This document shows positions 27,824-37,291 of a stretch of 64,000 nucleotides of DNA, one piece after another. Under the pieces are notes generated by a model. The model made no database searches. It was given only the letters and a program-made list of their open reading frames with translations, and had not been told where the DNA came from. The stretch spans positions 1,388,001 to 1,452,000 of the forward strand of contig NZ_CP090949.1 of the NCBI RefSeq assembly GCF_023823125.1, written 5' to 3'. The translations under genes and the position numbers were made by a program. The DNA is from Erythrobacter aurantius. Lineage in GTDB: Bacteria > Pseudomonadota > Alphaproteobacteria > Sphingomonadales > Sphingomonadaceae. Position 1 is the stretch's first letter. Each line of letters starts with the position of its first letter.

Positions 27824-28063
27824 ATGGGCGGTATCGGTATCTGGCAAATCCTCATCGTGGCGATCGTGATCCTCGTCCTGTTCGGGCGTGGTCGGATTTC
27901 CGAAATGATGGGAGATTTCGGCAGGGGCATTTCGAGCTTCAAGAAGGGCATGAACGAGACCGAGGAAACCGTGTCATCGGCCAAGGCCCAGATAGAAGCG
28001 CCTGCAAAGGATGCTGCCTCAACGGAAGCCAAGACCGGCGAGAAAAGCGATAACCCCGGCTGA
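27824..28063 (+). CDS. tatA: Twin-arginine translocase subunit TatA
   Basis: 79 residues. One N-terminal helix (IWQILIVAIVILVLFGRGRI) is followed by the amphipathic helix GDFGRGISSFKKGMNE, the TatA pattern that forms the variable pore for folded twin-arginine proteins. The usual FG hinge is present. A charged Ala/Lys tail ends the protein. The frame continues upstream to 27494 but that part overlaps scpB and is not coding. It lies 97 bases after scpB and before tatB and tatC. Confidence 0.95.
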   Translation: MGGIGIWQILIVAIVILVLFGRGRISEMMGDFGRGISSFKKGMNETEETVSSAKAQIEAPAKDAASTEAKTGEKSDNPG

Positions 28064-28110
28064 TCGCAGAAAAACCCGCGCGGACAGTCGCGCGGCATGA
28101 AGGCACATCC

Positions 28111-28497
28111 ATGTTCGACATTGGCGCCGCAGAACTGCTGGTAATCATCATCGTCGCGGTCATCGTGATCGGGCCGAAGGATATGCCGCTTGCCATGCGC
28201 ACTGCCGGGCGCTGGATCGGCAAGGTGCGCAAGGTTTCCGCCCATTTCCGGACTGGTATCGATGCAATGGTGCGCGAGGCGGAATTGGAGGAAATGGAGA
28301 AGAAGTGGAAAGCGCAGAACGAGGAAATCATGCGCCGCACCGCCTCTTTGACCGAGGCTGAAAAGGGTGCGCCAGTTATGACGGGGCCACCTCCGGTCGG
28401 AGAAGTCGAAGGCGAACGCACCGACGGCGACGCCTCCGGCGACCAGATCAAGGATACGCAATCCGGCGAGTCCGCAGCTTCCAAGTCCGATCAATAG
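28111..28497 (+). CDS. tatB: Twin-arginine translocase subunit TatB
   Basis: 128 residues. It starts MFDIGAAELLVIIIVAVIVIGPKDMPLAMRT with the Glu-in-helix and GPKDMP hinge typical of TatB, then a long amphipathic helix (VRKVSAHFRTGIDAMVREAELEEMEKKW). With TatC it forms the receptor for twin-arginine signal peptides. The C-terminal third is Gly/Asp-rich and unstructured. It sits 47 bases after tatA and 10 before tatC. Confidence 0.95.
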   Translation: MFDIGAAELLVIIIVAVIVIGPKDMPLAMRTAGRWIGKVRKVSAHFRTGIDAMVREAELEEMEKKWKAQNEEIMRRTASLTEAEKGAPVMTGPPPVGEVEGERTDGDASGDQIKDTQSGESAASKSDQ

Positions 28498-28507
28498 GCG
28501 CGCTGCG

Positions 28508-29326
28508 ATGGTATTCGAGATAAAGGACATCGACGAAACCCGCGCTCCGCTGCTCGATCACCTGATCGAACTGCGCACCCGTCTGGTGCGCTCGATCTTC
28601 GCGCTGCTGGTGGGTTTCGGCGTCTGTTTCTACTTCGCCGATCCCATTATCGGATTTCTCGTTCAGCCGCTTAAGGATGCCTTTCCCGAAGGCGAAGGAC
28701 AGCTGATCTTCACGAAGCTTCCTGAAGTTTTCTTCGTCGAATTGAAGGTCGGCCTGTTTGCCGGTTTCATGCTCAGCTTTCCGATCATCGCCAATCAGCT
28801 TTGGGCGTTTATCGCGCCGGGCCTGTACGCCAGCGAGAAGAAGGCATTTCTTCCGTTCCTGATCGCCACTCCGGTGCTGTTTCTTGGCGGCGCTGCATTG
28901 GCCTATTTCGTGGTTATGCCGACAGCGTTTCGGTGGTTTCTCGGTTTTGGCGGGACAGCAGGCGGGCTGGAGATTCAGGCGCTCCCCAGCGCCGGTGATT
29001 ACCTCAGCCTGGTGATGCAGTTCATTCTCGCCTTCGGGCTGACCTTCCTGCTCCCGGTCTTGCTCATGCTTTTGCACCGCGCGGGTATCGTCAGTCGTGA
29101 ACAACTGGTTGCTGCGCGCCGCTATGTCATCGTCGGTGTGGTGGCGCTGGCTGCTGTTGTCACACCTCCCGATCCGGGCAGCCAGATCATCCTCGCGATC
29201 CCCTTATTGCTGTTGTTCGAGGGATCGCTGGTGCTGATGCGTGTGCAAGAGCGGATGATGAAGCGCAAGGCATCCGATGCGGATAAAGCAAGCGCGAACC
29301 CCGAGACGGGCAACGAGACAGGTTGA
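28508..29326 (+). CDS. tatC: Twin-arginine translocase subunit TatC
   Basis: 272 residues with six membrane helices. TatC signatures: APLLDHLIELRTRLVRS at the N-terminus, ELKVGLFAGFMLSFPIIANQLWAFIAPGLYASEKK, and the later VTPPDPGSQIILAIPLLLLFEG. It is the main receptor and scaffold of the Tat export pathway. The C-terminal ~35 residues are charged and cytoplasmic. Last gene of the Tat set; a hairpin serving mainly the opposite-strand gene follows at 29378. Confidence 0.96.
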   Translation: MVFEIKDIDETRAPLLDHLIELRTRLVRSIFALLVGFGVCFYFADPIIGFLVQPLKDAFPEGEGQLIFTKLPEVFFVELKVGLFAGFMLSFPIIANQLWAFIAPGLYASEKKAFLPFLIATPVLFLGGAALAYFVVMPTAFRWFLGFGGTAGGLEIQALPSAGDYLSLVMQFILAFGLTFLLPVLLMLLHRAGIVSREQLVAARRYVIVGVVALAAVVTPPDPGSQIILAIPLLLLFEGSLVLMRVQERMMKRKASDADKASANPETGNETG

Positions 29327-29377
29327 AAAGCAAGGCTGCCCGGTTCGCCAATCTGCTGAATGCGAAACCCGGACAAT

Positions 29378-29404
29378 AAAAAAGGGGCCCCGAACGGGAC
29401 CCCT
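29378..29404 (-). terminator. Intrinsic terminator for the small membrane protein gene
   Basis: Read on the minus strand, the stem AGGGGTCCCG with CGGGGCCCCT (one mismatch) is followed by TTTTTTATT. It lies 24 bases after that gene's stop and could also slow transcription coming from tatC. Confidence 0.8.
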
Positions 29405-29428
29405 CTTCATGATCGCTGTATAAGCAGC

Positions 29429-29647
29429 TTACGGGCTGGCAGGCTCATCATCATCATCTGCGATGATGATGATGCCGCCGATCACGGCAGCAGCAGCCAG
29501 AACGGCAATCAGGATGCCCGAGCCGCCTTCAAGTTCACTTTCACCCGAAACCGGGGCGACCGAACGCTCAAACGCGGCTTCTGCGATAGCCGGCGAAGCT
29601 GCGAGCGAAACCGCCGCAGTTGCCAGAGCGAGGGTACGAATTTTCAT
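29429..29647 (-). CDS. Small exported membrane protein with DDDD tail, unknown function
   Basis: 72 residues. A signal peptide (MKIRTLALATAAVSLAASPAIAEA) is followed by ~20 polar residues, one membrane helix (GILIAVLAAAAVIGGIIII) and the end ADDDDEPASP. TAGGAGAC sits 7 bases before the ATG and a strong terminator follows, so it is a real single-gene unit. I recall similar short proteins with a Gly-Ile helix and an Asp-rich end in sphingomonads; no function is known to me. The acidic end should face the cytoplasm if the signal peptide is removed and the helix is a stop-transfer anchor. Confidence 0.75.
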   Translation of the reverse strand: MKIRTLALATAAVSLAASPAIAEAAFERSVAPVSGESELEGGSGILIAVLAAAAVIGGIIIIADDDDEPASP

Positions 29648-30052
29648 TAATAGTCTCCTATGAGTCTTCTGCGATCAAACTCACCTGCTGCCTATGCCAG
29701 CAAGGCCATGGTGACAACCCCCAAACCGACGAAAAACATGCTCCGGGGTGTCGTCAGAACAGTTTTATTTCAACATTTTAAGCACGCCGTGGCTCACTTG
29801 CCTCACCTACCACACGGTCAGGAAGCGGATCGGAAAAACACCTGTTGCGACCTGCCTGAGGCAAGCTGAGCCATACGAGCGATGGCTGGCGGGAAAACAA
29901 CGGGCGACCGCCATTACCCTTCGCGACCTTGCTAAGGCTTATGAGTGACCAAACTATGAAAATTCCGATGCGAATCAAGCGACTAGGTAGTCACACCTAT
30001 CGCGATTGAACGCTATCCCGGCATTGCCGTCATCACTCAGAGCGGAAATGGA
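29648..30052. other. 405-base spacer without a confident gene
   Basis: It must hold the promoter of the small membrane protein gene on the minus strand. A GTG-started plus frame at 29748-29948 (66 codons) ends YERWLAGKQRATAITLRDLAKAYE, which faintly recalls the end of a helix-turn-helix domain, but no ribosome site or full domain supports it. It may be a decayed gene. Confidence 0.4.
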
Positions 30053-31714
30053 TCAATCCCGAGGTGCATAAACCCGCGTTCCGCCGACCCAGACTTCGCG
30101 AATCTCGGTTTCGCGAATTTCCGAAGGCGAAGCGAGCAGGGGGTCCCGGTCGACAAACAGGAAATCGGCGCGTTCGCCTGGAATCAGGCGGCCAAACCTG
30201 CCGTCGGCAAAACCGGCGAAGGCTGCATCGGCGGTGAAGGCTGCAAACGCCTGCTCGCGGCTCACGGCCTCTTGCGCGCGCCAGCCGCCGAATGGCCGGC
30301 CATTGGCATCCGTGCGACTGATAGCCACCGCGACCCCGGCAAAGACATCTGCGGGTTCGACAGGAGCGTCCGAACCGAAGGCGAGTTTGCCACCGACTTC
30401 CAGTACGCTGCGCCAGGCGTAGGCGCCGCCAAGCCGGTCTTCACCCAGCCGCGCCTCTGCCATGAACATGTCGCTGGTCTGGTGCAGCGGCTGCATCGAC
30501 GCAATCACGCCATGATCGCCAAAGCGGGCAAGATCGTCGACATCAACGATCTGGGCGTGCTCGATCCGCCAACGGCGATCCCCGGTGTAGGTTTCGGACA
30601 ATTCCTCGATCGCCAGCAGGACTTCGGAATTGGCGGCATCGCCAATGGCGTGCACGGCCGTCTGGAAATTGTCGAGCGCCGCACGGCTCATCCGGTTGCG
30701 CAATTGCGCTGGGGTCAACAGCGGCAAGCCGTGGGTGTTGGGCTCGTCCTCATACGGTTCCTTTAGATTCGCGCCACGCGAGCCGAGCGCCCCGTCGAGA
30801 TAAAGCTTGATCCCGTTCAGACGCAGCCGATCCTCATAAAGCCACGGGGTCGGCCCGGTCCCGCCGATCAGTTCCATCGTCTCAAGCGAGTTGGCGTAGG
30901 ACATGATGCGGATACGCAGCGCGCCGGCATCGCCTGCGCGGCGGAAGGTTTGCCAGTCCTCTATGGTGGTGCCCATGTCGGCAACGGCAGTGATGCCGTT
31001 GGCGAGCAACCGTTCTTGAGCCATCATCAGCGCAGCGTTGCGATCTTCAGGGCGCGGAGGCGGGATGGTGTCTGCCACCAGCGATTCGGCATTGTCGACG
31101 AAAACACCGGTGGGATTGCCGTTGGCATCGCGGATGATGCGTCCGCCTGAAGGATCGACTGTCTTTGCGGTTACCCCAGCTTGTTCCATCGCAAGACTGT
31201 TGGCCCAGGCGGCATGGCCATCGACACGTTGCAGCCAGACCGGGCGATCGGGCACGATCGCGTCGAGCTCGGCTGCGGTCGGGAAACGGCCAAGGCCCCA
31301 TTTCTCCTGATTCCAGCCGCGGCCGAGAATCCACGGGCGGCCCGCGTTTTCCTCGGCAAAAGCGGCGATCTTGGCCAGTGCCTCTTCAAGGCTGTTTGTT
31401 TCCGAAAGATCGAGCGTCAGCGCGCCAAACCCGATCCCCATGACGTGGACATGCGCGTCGATCATGCCTGGCAGCATCACCTGCCCTGCGCCGTCGATGG
31501 CGAATTCGACACCCTCGGGCCGCGCTTCGCCGCGTTCGAGGGTGCGAGTGATCACGCCATCATCGTCGAACACCAGCTGGGTGAAACGCTTCACCTCGCC
31601 GTTTTCGTCAATGGTGATGCCATCGACGTTATAGACCAGCGTATCAGCCAGCGCAGGCGTGGCGATCAGCGCCGCCGATGCGGCGAGAAGGGTGCGGAAC
31701 ATGGGAAGCCTCAT
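30053..31714 (-). CDS. Exported amidohydrolase (YtcJ-like, Amidohydro_3)
   Basis: 553 residues. A signal peptide (MRLPMFRTLLAASAALIATPALA) starts at the ATG at 31714, which overlaps the upstream dehydrogenase stop by 4 bases. Metal-site motifs: MIDAHVHVMG near the N-terminus, AVHAIGDAANSEVLLAIEE, RIEHAQIVD and KLAFGSDAPVEP. Family members hydrolyse C-N bonds of amides or cyclic amides; the substrate is unknown. The frame is open 156 codons further upstream, but that part is antisense-like overlap with the dehydrogenase and is not coding. Confidence 0.9.
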   Translation of the reverse strand: MRLPMFRTLLAASAALIATPALADTLVYNVDGITIDENGEVKRFTQLVFDDDGVITRTLERGEARPEGVEFAIDGAGQVMLPGMIDAHVHVMGIGFGALTLDLSETNSLEEALAKIAAFAEENAGRPWILGRGWNQEKWGLGRFPTAAELDAIVPDRPVWLQRVDGHAAWANSLAMEQAGVTAKTVDPSGGRIIRDANGNPTGVFVDNAESLVADTIPPPRPEDRNAALMMAQERLLANGITAVADMGTTIEDWQTFRRAGDAGALRIRIMSYANSLETMELIGGTGPTPWLYEDRLRLNGIKLYLDGALGSRGANLKEPYEDEPNTHGLPLLTPAQLRNRMSRAALDNFQTAVHAIGDAANSEVLLAIEELSETYTGDRRWRIEHAQIVDVDDLARFGDHGVIASMQPLHQTSDMFMAEARLGEDRLGGAYAWRSVLEVGGKLAFGSDAPVEPADVFAGVAVAISRTDANGRPFGGWRAQEAVSREQAFAAFTADAAFAGFADGRFGRLIPGERADFLFVDRDPLLASPSEIRETEIREVWVGGTRVYAPRD

Positions 31715-32616
31715 TTCGTGTCTTTCACCTTGGGAAGCCGGGTTATCAGCGCGCTGGTGTCGAGCCGGTTCCCGCCCTGCGCCTGTACATCGGCATAAAA
31801 TTGATCGACCAGCGCGGAAATCGGCGAAGACAGGCCGAGCCGCTTTGCTTCCTCCAGCGCATAGCCCAGATCCTTGCGCATCCAGTCGATCGCAAAGCCG
31901 AAATCGAACTTGTCCTGCACCATCGTCGCCCAGCGATTGTCCATCTGCCAGCTTTGCGCGGCTCCGCCGGAGATGGCCTGATAGGTCTTGTCGAGGTCCA
32001 GCCCCGCGCCCTGTGCCAGCCGGATCGCTTCGGACAACCCGCCAAGCACTCCGGCGATGCACATCTGGTTTGCCATCTTGGCCGTCTGGCCCGCACCTGT
32101 CGGGCCGACGTGAACGATGGATTTGGCATAGCAGTCCATCACCGGACGCGCGCGCTCGACCGCCTCCTCGCTGCCTCCGCACATGATCGCCAGCTGGCCG
32201 TTTTCGGCACCGGCCTGACCGCCGCTGACCGGAGCATCGACGAAACCGATGTCGAAATTGGCGCAGCGTTCCCCAACCGAACGGGCGATGTTGGCAGAAG
32301 TGGTGGTGTGGTCGACCAGCAGCGCGCCTTGTGGAAGCAGAGCGAGAACGCCGCTGTCGCCTTCAAGAACGGACAGCAGGTCTTCGTCATTGCCCACGCA
32401 GGTGAAAGCGATATCCGCACCCTCTGCCGCTTGGGCCGGAGTTTCGGCGAAAGCGATGGGAAGCCCTTCCTCACTCCACTTCGCCTGCCAATGCGCGGCG
32501 CGTTCCTGAGAGCGGTTATAGACCGTTACCTTGTATCCGGCGCGAGCCAGATGTCCGGCCATCGGCCCGCCCATCACACCCAGACCGATAAAGGCAATGT
32601 TGATTGGTTGTGTCAT
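31711..32616 (-). CDS. NAD(P)-dependent beta-hydroxyacid dehydrogenase (3-hydroxyisobutyrate dehydrogenase family)
   Basis: 301 residues. The NAD(P) site is FIGLGVMGGPMAGHLARAGYKVTVYNRS. Then come FVDAPVSGGQAGAENG (substrate site) and the catalytic Lys in GAGQTAKMANQM. The family includes 3-hydroxyisobutyrate dehydrogenase of valine breakdown and tartronate semialdehyde reductase; I cannot choose between them. It heads a two-gene minus-strand unit with the amidohydrolase (ATGA overlap) and is divergent from the threonine dehydratase gene. Confidence 0.9.
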   Translation of the reverse strand: MTQPINIAFIGLGVMGGPMAGHLARAGYKVTVYNRSQERAAHWQAKWSEEGLPIAFAETPAQAAEGADIAFTCVGNDEDLLSVLEGDSGVLALLPQGALLVDHTTTSANIARSVGERCANFDIGFVDAPVSGGQAGAENGQLAIMCGGSEEAVERARPVMDCYAKSIVHVGPTGAGQTAKMANQMCIAGVLGGLSEAIRLAQGAGLDLDKTYQAISGGAAQSWQMDNRWATMVQDKFDFGFAIDWMRKDLGYALEEAKRLGLSSPISALVDQFYADVQAQGGNRLDTSALITRLPKVKDTK

Positions 32617-32752
32617 GGTTCGCTGCCCTAAAGCCTATTGCACGTACTGCCAACGCCAAGGCTGATTGCAGGGCGGATGAAGTATTTCTTTGGCATCATT
32701 ACGGCGTTTCGAATTGCCCTTGCCGCTATGGGAGGCTAGCGCGGCGCGCATC

Positions 32753-34018
32753 ATGACTGTGCCAGCCGCAAACCAAGCCTCGCCCGAGCAAGCCGTCGCT
32801 ACTCCGGCCGATCTCACCATCGAAGACGTGCGTGCCGCTGCCGCGCGTATCGAAGGCGCCGTGGTCAAGACGCCCATGATGCATTCGATCACCTTGTCGG
32901 AGATTACCGGGGCGGACATCTGGCTCAAGTTCGAGAATTTGCAGTTCACCGCCGCCTACAAGGAACGCGGTGCGCTCAACGCCTTGTTGCAGCTTACCGA
33001 GGATCAGAGGAAGCGCGGAGTTATCGCGGCATCGGCAGGCAATCACAGCCAGGGCCTTTCCTACCACGGCACCCGGTTGGGCGTGCCAGTCACCATAGTC
33101 ATGCCCAAGACGACCCCGACGGTGAAAGTGATGCAGACCGAAAGCGTCGGCGGCAATGTTGTGCTCGAAGGCGAAACATTCGACGATGCGCATGCCCATG
33201 CGCGGCTGCTCGAAAAGGAACGCGGCCTCACTTTCGTCCACCCGTTTGACGATCCCAAAATCGCCGCCGGGCAGGGCACGGTCGCTCTCGAAATGCTGGA
33301 GGTGAACCCCGATCTCGATTGCCTCGTCACGCCTATTGGCGGCGGCGGGCTGATTTCGGGCATGGCGACTGTCGCCAAGTCACTGAATCCGGACATGGAA
33401 GTCATCGGCGTCCAGGCTGCGCTGTTCCCAAGCATGTTCGCCAAGATTAAGGGCGAGGAACGCGATTGCGGGGGTGATACCCTTGCAGAAGGCATCGCCG
33501 TGAAGAAGCCGGGCGAATTCACCAGCAAGGTAATCGCTGAGCGGGTCGATGACATCCTGCTGGTGGATGAACCCGAGCTGGAAAAGGCAGTGGCGCTGCT
33601 GCTGCAGATCGAAAAGACCGTGGTTGAAGGCGCAGGCGCCGCCGGACTTGCTGCCGTGCTGATGAACCCCGAACGGTTCGCCGGAAAGAAAGTCGGCCTG
33701 GTGCTGTGCGGGGGCAATATCGACACCCGGCTGCTCGCAAACGTGCTGCTGCGCGATCTTGCCCGACAGGGGAGGCTGGCACGGCTGCGCGTGACCTTGC
33801 AGGATCGCCCCGGCGCGCTGTTCAAGGTCATGCGGCTGTTTGACGCGCACAACGTCAACATCATTGAAATCTATCACCAGCGCATCTTCACGACGCTGCC
33901 GGCAAAGGGCCTGATCACCGATATCGAATGCGAGGCGCGCGATGCCGAGCAGGTCGAAAGGCTCGTCGATGCGCTGCGCGAGGCGAATTACAACGTACAG
34001 GTTGTCGAACTCAACTGA
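32753..34018 (+). CDS. ilvA: Threonine ammonia-lyase (threonine dehydratase), biosynthetic or catabolic
   Basis: 421 residues from the ATG at 32753. It converts threonine to 2-oxobutanoate and ammonia, the entry to isoleucine synthesis. K70 in TAAYKERGALN binds PLP, and IGGGGLISG binds its phosphate. A C-terminal ACT-like domain (LARLRVTLQDRPGALFKVMRLF...) suggests allosteric control. Length and the single ACT domain resemble the TdcB/IlvA short form. GGGAGG lies 16 bases upstream, rather far. The frame is open 21 codons upstream without family similarity. Confidence 0.92.
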   Translation: MTVPAANQASPEQAVATPADLTIEDVRAAAARIEGAVVKTPMMHSITLSEITGADIWLKFENLQFTAAYKERGALNALLQLTEDQRKRGVIAASAGNHSQGLSYHGTRLGVPVTIVMPKTTPTVKVMQTESVGGNVVLEGETFDDAHAHARLLEKERGLTFVHPFDDPKIAAGQGTVALEMLEVNPDLDCLVTPIGGGGLISGMATVAKSLNPDMEVIGVQAALFPSMFAKIKGEERDCGGDTLAEGIAVKKPGEFTSKVIAERVDDILLVDEPELEKAVALLLQIEKTVVEGAGAAGLAAVLMNPERFAGKKVGLVLCGGNIDTRLLANVLLRDLARQGRLARLRVTLQDRPGALFKVMRLFDAHNVNIIEIYHQRIFTTLPAKGLITDIECEARDAEQVERLVDALREANYNVQVVELN

Positions 34019-34281
34019 TCAGGTGATTCGCCGGCCCGGTCGCGCTTCCCGATTAGCCGTTAAGTGCCTGTTTCTGTGTTGTCCCACTTTCGGGCGAGCA
34101 GCTTCGACTTTGCAAAACATTGCTCCGGAACGGCGCATTACTTTTGGCCAGCTTGTGCAAAGTAACCCAAAATTCACCCTGTTTTGTGGTTAAGGGTCTT
34201 TTACCGCCGGAGGCAAAAAGGCATAAGAATGTCTTAACACGCGCCCAGACGATTCCCGTTCAAGAGGACCCAGCCAGACCC

Positions 34282-35127
34282 GTGACGGCTCCGATCCGCT
34301 TTCCCCGCTTCTTCGTGACGAGCCCTGCGCCGTGCCCGTATCTGCCCGGGCGTAGCGAAAGGAAGGTCTTTACCGAGTTGAAGGGGCCGCATGCGGATCA
34401 GTTGAACGAGGCACTGGGCCGCATCGGTTTCCGCCGCAGCCAGACCGTTGCCTATCGCCCTAGCTGCCTCGATTGCCAGGCATGCGTTTCGGTCAGGGTG
34501 GTGGCGCGCGATTTCCGGCCGTCGGGCACGCAAAAGCGCGATCTCAAACGCAACAGCGATCTGATCGTTACCGAATGCCGCCCCTGGGCGACCGACGAAC
34601 AGTTCGAATTGCTGACCAAATATCTCGGCGTGCGGCATCCCGACGGCGGGATGTCGACCATGGATGAACTCGACTATGCCGACATGGTCGAACACACCCC
34701 GGTCACCAGCACCGTAGTGGAGTATCGCGAACCGACGGAAACCGGGGAGCCGGGCCGCCTGGTTGGCGCCTGCCTGACTGATCGTCAGGGCGATGGCCTC
34801 TCGATGATCTATTCGTTCTACGATCCTGATCATGCCGAACGTGCGGGTCTGGGCAATTACATCATTCTCGATCACATCCGCCGTGCCGCTGAAGACGGCC
34901 TTCCCTATGTTTACCTGGGATATTGGGTGGATGGGTCGCCGCGCATGCAGTACAAAGTCCGCTACCGCCCGCTAGAACGATTGACGCGTGAGGGGTGGCA
35001 GCGAATGGACGATGCCGAACAAACCAAGCTTATCGCAGTCGCCACGGCTCCGCGCGATCGGACGAAAGGGAGTGTTGCGGGTGTCGGTGGCAAAGACGGA
35101 CAGCCCGGCAAATTCCGTTCGAGCTGA
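34282..35127 (+). CDS. bpt: Aspartate/glutamate leucyltransferase (Bpt, R-transferase family)
   Basis: 281 residues from a GTG at 34282 ([11 protein letters not shown]); the upstream frame is open but not family-like. The enzyme attaches Leu or Arg from aminoacyl-tRNA to acidic N-termini, marking proteins for N-end rule degradation by ClpAP. Family features: [44 protein letters not shown] with its Cys cluster, and [20 protein letters not shown]. The last ~45 codons overlap the start of tamA in another frame. Confidence 0.92.
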   Translation: MTAPIRFPRFFVTSPAPCPYLPGRSERKVFTELKGPHADQLNEALGRIGFRRSQTVAYRPSCLDCQACVSVRVVARDFRPSGTQKRDLKRNSDLIVTECRPWATDEQFELLTKYLGVRHPDGGMSTMDELDYADMVEHTPVTSTVVEYREPTETGEPGRLVGACLTDRQGDGLSMIYSFYDPDHAERAGLGNYIILDHIRRAAEDGLPYVYLGYWVDGSPRMQYKVRYRPLERLTREGWQRMDDAEQTKLIAVATAPRDRTKGSVAGVGGKDGQPGKFRSS

Positions 35128-37291
35128 GCGATTGCATTGGCCGAAGCTGGGACTGGCCCTCGCGGTCGGCGTGGCGATGTCCGGTTCGCCGGCATTCGCG
35201 CAATCGCTCGATGACCTGATCCCGCAAAGTGCAGTCGAACGGCCAGAGGACTGGGCTGCGCAAGGTGCGCCAGAAACGCCGCAGCCACCCGCTGAAGATC
35301 CTCAGGAGCCTGCCGGATCTGATGAGCAAGCACCTGAGCCTACCGTTGTTCCATCCGATCCGCTGTTCGATCTGAACGCTTCGCTTGACAATCTCTGGAT
35401 CCCCGAAATTCCCGAGCTTGAACCCGATCCGGAGGCTCTGGCCTTTACCGAAATCGACGCTCCTGACCTGGTGGAACTGCCCGATCTCATAGAGGTTTCG
35501 CTCGGCGATGAACTTGTGCTGGCGTTTCCTGCGGATCGTTCGAGCTTCCCTGAAGAGAGGGAGTATGTGGAACGTTTCCGGGCGCTGTCCACGATCAAGG
35601 CGCTCGACAGCGGGCAGGAAACCGTGCCGCAACTGGCCGCCCGTGCACGGTCTGACGAGCTGCTGTTGGACGATATACTGCGCAACTATGGCTATTACGA
35701 CGGCAGTGTCATCCGCCTCTTGTCCGGAGGACGGCGCGAACAGGCCCGCGTCGGAAGCGCAGTGGACAGCGATCCGCGGGTGCGTTTCGACATTATTCCG
35801 GGCGAGCGATACAGCTTTGGCAGGATTGATCTGGGTGCACTTGACCGTCTGCCAGATCCTGATGGCGCGCGGCTGAGGAGCGAATTCGGCATCGCGTCCG
35901 GCGACCCGCTCTACGCTGACAGGATTGTGGCGCAGCAGTTGAACCTGTCCGTCGCCTTGGGGGAAAACGGCTATCCCTTTGCGACGCTGGGGGAGCCGTC
36001 GCTGCTGGTCGATCATTCACGGCTTGAAGGCGATCTTACCCTGCCGGTCGAACCGGGCGGCAAATTCGTCTTTGGCGACATCCTGAGCAATGATCCCGAA
36101 TTCCTTTCCGGGCGGCATCTTGCCCGGATTGCCCGCTTTGATCCGGGTGAGACCTATCGCGAAAGCATGAAGGAAGACCTGCGGCGGGCCATTCTCGCCA
36201 CAGGGTTGGTTTCCAGCGTCGCCATCGCCCCGCGCGAGGCCACCCCTCCCGAAGCAGGTGTGCCCGGCGAAGTCGCGCTTGACGTGACGCTTGAACGTGC
36301 GCCGCTGCGGACCATTTCGGGCGCTATCGGCTACGGTACAGAGGACGGCTTCAAGCTTGAAGCAGGATGGGAGCACCGCAATCTTTTCCCGCCCGAAGGA
36401 TCGCTGCGGCTGCGCGGTATCATTGGCACGCGCGAGCAGCTGGCGAGCGTCACCTTTGCCCGCCGTAATTTCCGCCAGCGCGATCAGACCATCGGGATCG
36501 ATGCCTATGCCAGCGATATCGAGACCGAGGCGGTGGATGCGCGCACCATCGGCCTCAGGGCGGGGCTGGAGCGGGTGTCAAACCTGATCTTCCAGAAGCC
36601 GCTTGGATGGCAAGCCGGGTTTGAACTGCTTTACACCGATGAACGCAACCGCGTCATAGGCGGCATTCCTCGTCCCAGACAGACCTATCAGATCGCCGGT
36701 CTGTTCGGCAGCATGACGATTGACCGGAGCGATGACTTGCTTGACCCGACCAAGGGTTTCCGGATCACCGGTGTGGTTGCTCCCGAGGTTTCGCGCTCGC
36801 TTGGCGATGAAACCTACTATGTTCGCACCCGGATCGATGCGAGCATCTACCAGCCGTTCGGCGACAATGTCATAGCCGGGCGTATCGCCTTCGCCACCAA
36901 TCAGGGGGCTGAACCATTCCAGTTGGCACCGTCTCGCCGGCTTTATGCAGGTGGTGGCGGATCGGTGCGCGGATACGGGTTCCAGAGCATTGGCCCGCTC
37001 AACGATTTCGGTGAACCTACCGGCGGCGGATCGCTGGTGGAGGCTGCGGTAGAAGCGCGCATCGAGACCGGATTGCTCGACGGAGCGGTGGAGGTCGTGC
37101 CGTTCTTCGATGTCGGTTCGGTGTCGCTCGGCTCAACCCCCGATTTCCGGTTTGTCCAGTACGGCGCAGGCGTGGGTGTGCGGTACAAGACCAGCTTCGG
37201 TCCGATCCGCGTCGATGTTGGCGTTCCGCTCAATCCGGGAATGTTTGACGCTCTGGTGGTCGTCTATGTCAGCCTTGGGCAGGCGTTCTGA
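35081..37291 (+). CDS. tamA: Autotransporter assembly factor TamA (Omp85 superfamily)
   Basis: About 736 residues. The GTG at 35081 fits best: AAGGGAG lies 8 bases ahead and a signal peptide follows ([17 protein letters not shown]). A Pro/Glu-rich, very acidic linker of ~110 residues comes next, then POTRA domains ([32 protein letters not shown]), and a C-terminal Omp85 barrel with [16 protein letters not shown], the conserved VRGY element. TamA works in the outer membrane with TamB. It overlaps bpt by 47 bases and tamB by 1 base. Confidence 0.93.
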   Translation: MSVAKTDSPANSVRAERLHWPKLGLALAVGVAMSGSPAFAQSLDDLIPQSAVERPEDWAAQGAPETPQPPAEDPQEPAGSDEQAPEPTVVPSDPLFDLNASLDNLWIPEIPELEPDPEALAFTEIDAPDLVELPDLIEVSLGDELVLAFPADRSSFPEEREYVERFRALSTIKALDSGQETVPQLAARARSDELLLDDILRNYGYYDGSVIRLLSGGRREQARVGSAVDSDPRVRFDIIPGERYSFGRIDLGALDRLPDPDGARLRSEFGIASGDPLYADRIVAQQLNLSVALGENGYPFATLGEPSLLVDHSRLEGDLTLPVEPGGKFVFGDILSNDPEFLSGRHLARIARFDPGETYRESMKEDLRRAILATGLVSSVAIAPREATPPEAGVPGEVALDVTLERAPLRTISGAIGYGTEDGFKLEAGWEHRNLFPPEGSLRLRGIIGTREQLASVTFARRNFRQRDQTIGIDAYASDIETEAVDARTIGLRAGLERVSNLIFQKPLGWQAGFELLYTDERNRVIGGIPRPRQTYQIAGLFGSMTIDRSDDLLDPTKGFRITGVVAPEVSRSLGDETYYVRTRIDASIYQPFGDNVIAGRIAFATNQGAEPFQLAPSRRLYAGGGGSVRGYGFQSIGPLNDFGEPTGGGSLVEAAVEARIETGLLDGAVEVVPFFDVGSVSLGSTPDFRFVQYGAGVGVRYKTSFGPIRVDVGVPLNPGMFDALVVVYVSLGQAF

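Noticed and set aside
29748..29948. 66-codon frame with a faint helix-turn-helix-like end
   Set aside because: No ribosome site, no complete domain and an unlikely N-terminus; kept only as a remark on the spacer.
31715..32182. In-frame upstream extension of the amidohydrolase
   Set aside because: It overlaps the dehydrogenase gene on the same strand and lies before a clean signal peptide start at 31714.
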